Origin: Gnetum montanum
Taxonomy: Eukaryota; Streptophyta; Gnetopsida; Gnetales; Gnetaceae
Direction of reading: 5' to 3'
NCBI GenBank assembly: GCA_015680685.1
Contig: MNCI01004656.1
Span: 504,718 to 568,717 of the forward strand
Length of the DNA stretch: 64,000 bases
Shown: positions 61,418 through 64,000 of the stretch, one piece after another
Layout of the letters: every line of letters begins with the position of its first letter
How positions within the stretch are numbered: the first letter of the stretch is position 1
Notes under the pieces: model-generated
What the model saw: only the letters and a program-made list of their open reading frames with translations
What the model was told of the DNA's origin: nothing
The model's database searches: none
Made by a program: the position numbers and the translations under genes

Positions 61418-64000
61418 TTTATCTTGGCCTATTATTCTATGGTGGCTAACTTAGCCATTTATATTACCCCTAGTGCATGGAAGCTCTGCAAAAACCAAAA
61501 TATCATTTCTATCCTAGACTACAAAAATGAATTTTATTTCTAAGATATACTAACCAAACGTAAAGAGAGTAGTGAAGGGTTACATGTGTATTCCTCCACT
61601 TTTCTGTGGTTCCCTAAATTTGGTTGGAGCATTGTAGGGTGGCTAGAGAAATGGCCAGAGGAATGGGAAGTTGATGACCCTAAATTGGTGACTCTAAGGC
61701 TTTGGGATAATGGTTATCTCCTGGGCAGAGGATTTTATAAGAAGCCACCACCTTGCTATCAACTATATATTTTTTTTATTTTTAATATATCGATTTTCAT
61801 TGCTACATCGATATGGTTGAATAAAATTTGAAATGAACTATGTCACAAAATCAACACTAATCAATAACCATAGCCAAAAGGATTCTAGGATACCAAAGTT
61901 CATCACAACCATGTTGATAAAATGTGAAACATTCATGAAAATTTTATTTATATGAATCGATATAAATTAATCAACATATCAAAGTTCATTGTGGCTATAC
62001 TATTTAGATGAAAATTTCTTAGGAAAATTTCATCTTTACTATTTCATATCCATTCAATCGATTTGAATCAGTATCTCTACATATTAAGATATCAATTTGG
62101 ATCAAAGAAATCAATAGTTGTAGTGATAACTTGGACTATGATTCTTTACATATTGATTTATATTGCACTAATCAATATACCATGATTTTATTTATAACTA
62201 GAAATCTAACCCATGATATATCTTGATATTATTGGTTTCCTAAAATTTTTATTTCTTCACATGATATCTATGGACATTAATCCTACAATGCTCTTTGATA
62301 AAACAATTTTTATTAATTTCCACCCATTGCATTTTGTAATATTAATTTATAGTAGGACAAAAAAATTATTTGATTTATATTTATAAAATTTTCTTCTTTT
62401 TTTACTTCTTATAAATAGTTCTTATTACTCTGGTAGGAATTCACAATTAACTTAGTTAGAAAAGCCCTTTGTAGGATTATTTGGGCTAAACATCATGTCA
62501 CAAGGTTTGCTTCAATTGTTGCAAGGATGTCTTAGTATCTCAAGGTCTCCACCTTTCCTAATTTTTAAGGGTCTGAGATGCATTTCTTTGAGAAAAATCA
62601 TTTTCAAACATTATTTTATATTAGCTTCCATGCTAGTTATATGCTACTATCCTATCCATTTGATGTTGGTCATTCATGTCCAAACACCCCCCCCACCCCC
62701 CCNNNNNNNNNNNNNNNNNNNNNNNNNNNNNNNNNNNNNNNNNNNNNTTAATTAGTTAAATAATTATTAATAGATTTGAGATTTGGCCTTTCCAAGAGAA
62801 TATACCAAATTTAAGAGTGTTATGGGTTTTATATAATCTTAGCTATATATGAGATAGTAGTAAGCTTTGGTCTTCCAATCATTAATATCCATAATGCTTT
62901 TCCATAGTAGGGATCTTGACCACTAACACCTATGGAAGGTATAATGGGACACAAATGGATGATCCTAGAGGTTTAATTACTAGTGAACAGAATAGATGGT
63001 AGCCAAGTAGAAAATTGGAGGGATATGACCTAAATTATAGAAGTAAAATAAGAATAGTAAATATGTAGAGAGATTTAACAGACAATACTCTTTAAGATAT
63101 AAAGTAGCACAAGCTAAGGAATGAAATGAGCTAAGGTAAATGGTCAGAATTGATGGTTGATAAAAAATAAATTCTTAGATAAGTCAACACACCTTATTCA
63201 GTATCTTATCCTAGCTCAAAGGAAATGACATATAAATTTATTATGAGGAATCTCTGCTCCATTCATATACACTCTACTTATAGAAGGGGGTTTTTGTTAG
63301 ATGCATTGAATTGTGAGTTTTGAGCATTGCCCCAACTATAAGGTTCTTGTGGGAGTGTGGCCCTACTCATGGTTGAAGGTTCTTATGGGACCATTTTTTA
63401 AATATGAACAACTTCTCTTTCTCTTTTGGTTATTCCCCTTTCTTTCAAGGCCTTCTTCAATCATGTGATTCTTGTGAAAGTGAATTGTATTTTTGGAACT
63501 TTTTAATGGGCTGATTACTTAGGCACTAATCTAGTTTCAAATGCCTATTTAACCTTTGTTGCTAGTCCCAGTATGACACACCCTTTCCACCTTATTGACT
63601 TATCCAAGTAAGTAATTAATAGAACCATACATTGATAATCATGAACCTAACTTAGTTATTTCTTCTATGACTCATGGAATTTTTAAAATTAAAGAATATC
63701 ATTGAGAAATAAAACAAAAGAGTTTATTATACATAGTTTATTTATTTATTAATTTAAGTCTCACCCTTAGTTGGATTTTGAATTTAAACCAACCTATCTT
63801 AAGGTAGCGAGAGATGTCCTTCTCCCTTACATTTTAGACATGATGTTAATGAATTCTTTAGAGTCCCAACTAACAATAGAGTTTCCTATTATCATCTAAA
63901 TTTTTCAAGGAAAAATTTATAGAGTGTTGTATTTATTAAGTTACAGATTGAATAAGGCATTTTCTTGAGGTTACTTCCCATAGCCTAGACTTCTCATTGA
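61418..64000. other. Right flank without recognisable features
   Basis: AT-rich sequence. A Trp-rich 81-codon open frame at 61586-61831 matches nothing I recognise. A C-rich run (62686-62702) directly precedes a gap. No transposon coding motif was found. Confidence 0.5.
62703..62747. other. Assembly gap (45 N)
   Basis: Forty-five undetermined bases directly after a C-rich homopolymer run, a common sequencing break. Confidence 0.99.

Noticed and set aside
61586-61831. 81-codon Trp-rich frame in the right flank as a host gene
   Set aside because: No homology recognised, no exon context, and length compatible with chance.

Overview
This window is plant nuclear DNA made almost entirely of old, decayed, nested retrotransposons; I see no host gene. 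The two LTR-element types recognised belong to plant-restricted Ty3/gypsy lineages (an Athila-like element with a tRNA-Asp primer site, and very long Tat/Ogre-like elements), and a degraded L1-type LINE is also present. Heavy C-to-T/G-to-A decay (CAG and TGG codons turned into stops), elements close to 20 kb and deep nesting fit a large, slowly purged seed-plant genome. A gymnosperm is possible, but the sequence does not prove it.

Layout. 1-10784: element A (Athila-like, + strand): partial 5' LTR, tRNA-Asp-type primer site, gag, protease, RT/RNase H, integrase, then a separate coiled-coil ORF3. Element B (Tat-like, minus strand, about 10785-48880) is inserted into ORF3. Element C, a relative of B with the same layout and strand, is inserted in B at 18287-37901. 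B's outer LTR is cut off at about 48880. It is followed by AT-rich DNA without clear genes (48881-55594), a LINE reverse-transcriptase remnant (about 55595-57180), more featureless DNA, and a second A-family fragment A2 (ORF3 58288-60325, LTR 60554-61417). From 61418 to the end I see nothing recognisable except a 45-N assembly gap at 62703-62747 next to a C run.

Main discovery. B and C share an unusual order, read on their own (minus) strand: LTR, primer site, gag, protease, a 25-bp-motif array, a multi-exon gene in ANTISENSE orientation, a spacer with the same motif, RT, RNase H, integrase, another array of the motif, polypurine tract, LTR. The antisense gene (C: 27700-31303; B: 39107-42783, both on the + strand) has at least seven exons. 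Exon boundaries coincide between the two copies. Splicing at GT...AG (or its decayed form) joins reading frames that stay homologous at protein level across nearly every junction, over about 1,000 codons, ending in a proline-rich tail. Known antisense ORFs of Tat-lineage elements usually lie between pol and the 3' LTR; this one lies between protease and RT, the position of the Ogre intron. I cannot name its protein family.

The LTRs of C carry several copies of a 20-22 bp perfect or near-perfect palindrome (core TGCTCTAGAGCA). The intermodule spacers of B and C carry a shared diverged motif (CTAGTTTAAGGCCATGG-like).
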